NCBI GenBank assembly: GCA_029051915.1
Contig: JAIDKM010000310.1
Location: 1 to 6,097, forward strand
Direction: 5' to 3'
Origin: Alistipes sp.
Lineage (GTDB): Bacteria; Bacteroidota; Bacteroidia; Bacteroidales; Rikenellaceae
DNA length: 6,097 nt
Of the stretch, positions 5,791-6,097 are shown one piece after another; within the stretch, counting starts at the first letter, position 1, and each line of letters begins with the position of its first letter. A model generated the notes under the pieces. It had not been told where the DNA came from, made no database searches, and was given only the letters and a program-made list of their open reading frames with translations. The translations under genes and the position numbers were made by a program.

Positions 5791-5828
5791 TCATAAAAAT
5801 CGTCCCGGCACTTCGCAGCACCGGGACG
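5791..5828 (-). terminator. Rho-independent terminator of the gene entering from the right edge
   Basis: An 8-bp all-GC-rich stem (5801-5808 with 5821-5828, CCGGGACG) with a 12-base loop is followed on the minus strand by ATTTTTATGATTTTAT. It lies 22 bp after the TAA stop of the right-hand gene, so it ends that transcript before the next minus-strand promoter. Confidence 0.85.
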
Positions 5829-5850
5829 TTGCATTTGTCTTCAGAACTTC

Positions 5851-6097
5851 TTACTTCCAGTTCAGAATCTTGTGGAAGTCGAATTCTTCAGGGTTCGGTA
5901 CGTATTTCTTGGCTGCTTCATAGTCCGCCGGCGTGATGGCGTTCAGGATGTTTTCCACCACCGACGAGAATTTGTCCGACTTGATGTCTACCAGACGGGG
6001 CGGGATCTTGCCCGTCGTCGGATCTTGCAGGTCTTTCAGATAGAGCGGCGATACGTTGCCTTCCGAGTCTACGTATACCATGCAGCCCGTCTTGCCT
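5851..6097 (-). CDS. C-terminal part of an enzyme, possibly a phosphofructokinase-family protein (5' end outside window)
   Basis: The last 82 codons of a gene whose start lies beyond the right edge; the frame stays open to the window end, so the first ATG seen (6079-6081) is internal. The visible start, GKTGCMVYVDSEGN, resembles the GKTG-x-MV segment near the C-terminus of pyrophosphate-dependent phosphofructokinases, and the following LKDL...GKIPPRLVDI resembles the substrate-pocket region after it. The tail ends in YVPNPEEFDFHKILNWK. If correct, the enzyme would phosphorylate fructose 6-phosphate in glycolysis. The match is from memory of family patterns in a short piece, so the coding call is firm but the function is tentative. 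It has its own terminator and is transcribed toward the membrane protein gene. Confidence 0.85.
   Translation of the reverse strand, partial: GKTGCMVYVDSEGNVSPLYLKDLQDPTTGKIPPRLVDIKSDKFSSVVENILNAITPADYEAAKKYVPNPEEFDFHKILNWK

Noticed and set aside
1..6097. CRISPR arrays, insertion sequences, tRNA or rRNA genes, toxin-antitoxin or defence modules
   Set aside because: No direct repeat array, transposase, terminal inverted repeats, cloverleaf or known defence domain was seen on either strand.

Overview
The window looks like a piece of a Bacteroidales chromosome, most likely Alistipes or another Rikenellaceae. Three things point there: moderately high GC with many TTG and CTC leucine codons, promoters of the Bacteroidetes type (TAnnTTTG) instead of sigma70 boxes, and gene families typical of anaerobic gut Bacteroidales (a long acyl-CoA dehydrogenase, a DUF5106 thioredoxin-fold lipoprotein, a reverse rubrerythrin, and YtxH next to a holin-like membrane protein). 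The genus is an inference from sequence style, not a database result.

Layout. Nt 1-1589 (+) is the 3' part of an acyl-CoA dehydrogenase gene, closed by a strong terminator at 1631-1664. A new transcription unit starts at a TATCTTTG box (1798-1805) and encodes a DUF5106/thioredoxin-like lipoprotein (1824-2762, +). A third plus-strand unit, from a TACTTTTG box (2827-2834), encodes a reverse rubrerythrin (2875-3426). It ends in a perfect 14-bp hairpin shared with the convergent minus-strand pair: YtxH-like protein (3853-4059) then a two-helix holin-like membrane protein (3484-3831). Divergent from that pair, a TTTG-N21-TATCTTTG promoter drives a SLOG/DUF1273 protein (4130-4639, +) that appears to be leaderless. 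It meets, tail to tail across another hairpin, a minus-strand three-helix membrane protein with a C-terminal soluble domain (4694-5548), which has its own promoter and a leader of about 190 nt. The window ends in the C-terminal part of a minus-strand gene (5851-6097), possibly a phosphofructokinase-family enzyme, with its own terminator.

How it works together. Nearly every gene is its own transcription unit; only the YtxH/holin-like pair looks like an operon. The loosely shared theme is anaerobic energy metabolism (acyl-CoA oxidation, possibly glycolysis) with oxygen, peroxide and envelope stress handling (rubrerythrin, thiol-active lipoprotein, YtxH pair). No mobile element, CRISPR array, tRNA, rRNA, toxin-antitoxin pair or defence cassette was found. 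This is ordinary core chromosome, and the points worth a second look are promoter architecture, a leaderless gene, a long leader and two poorly characterised membrane proteins.
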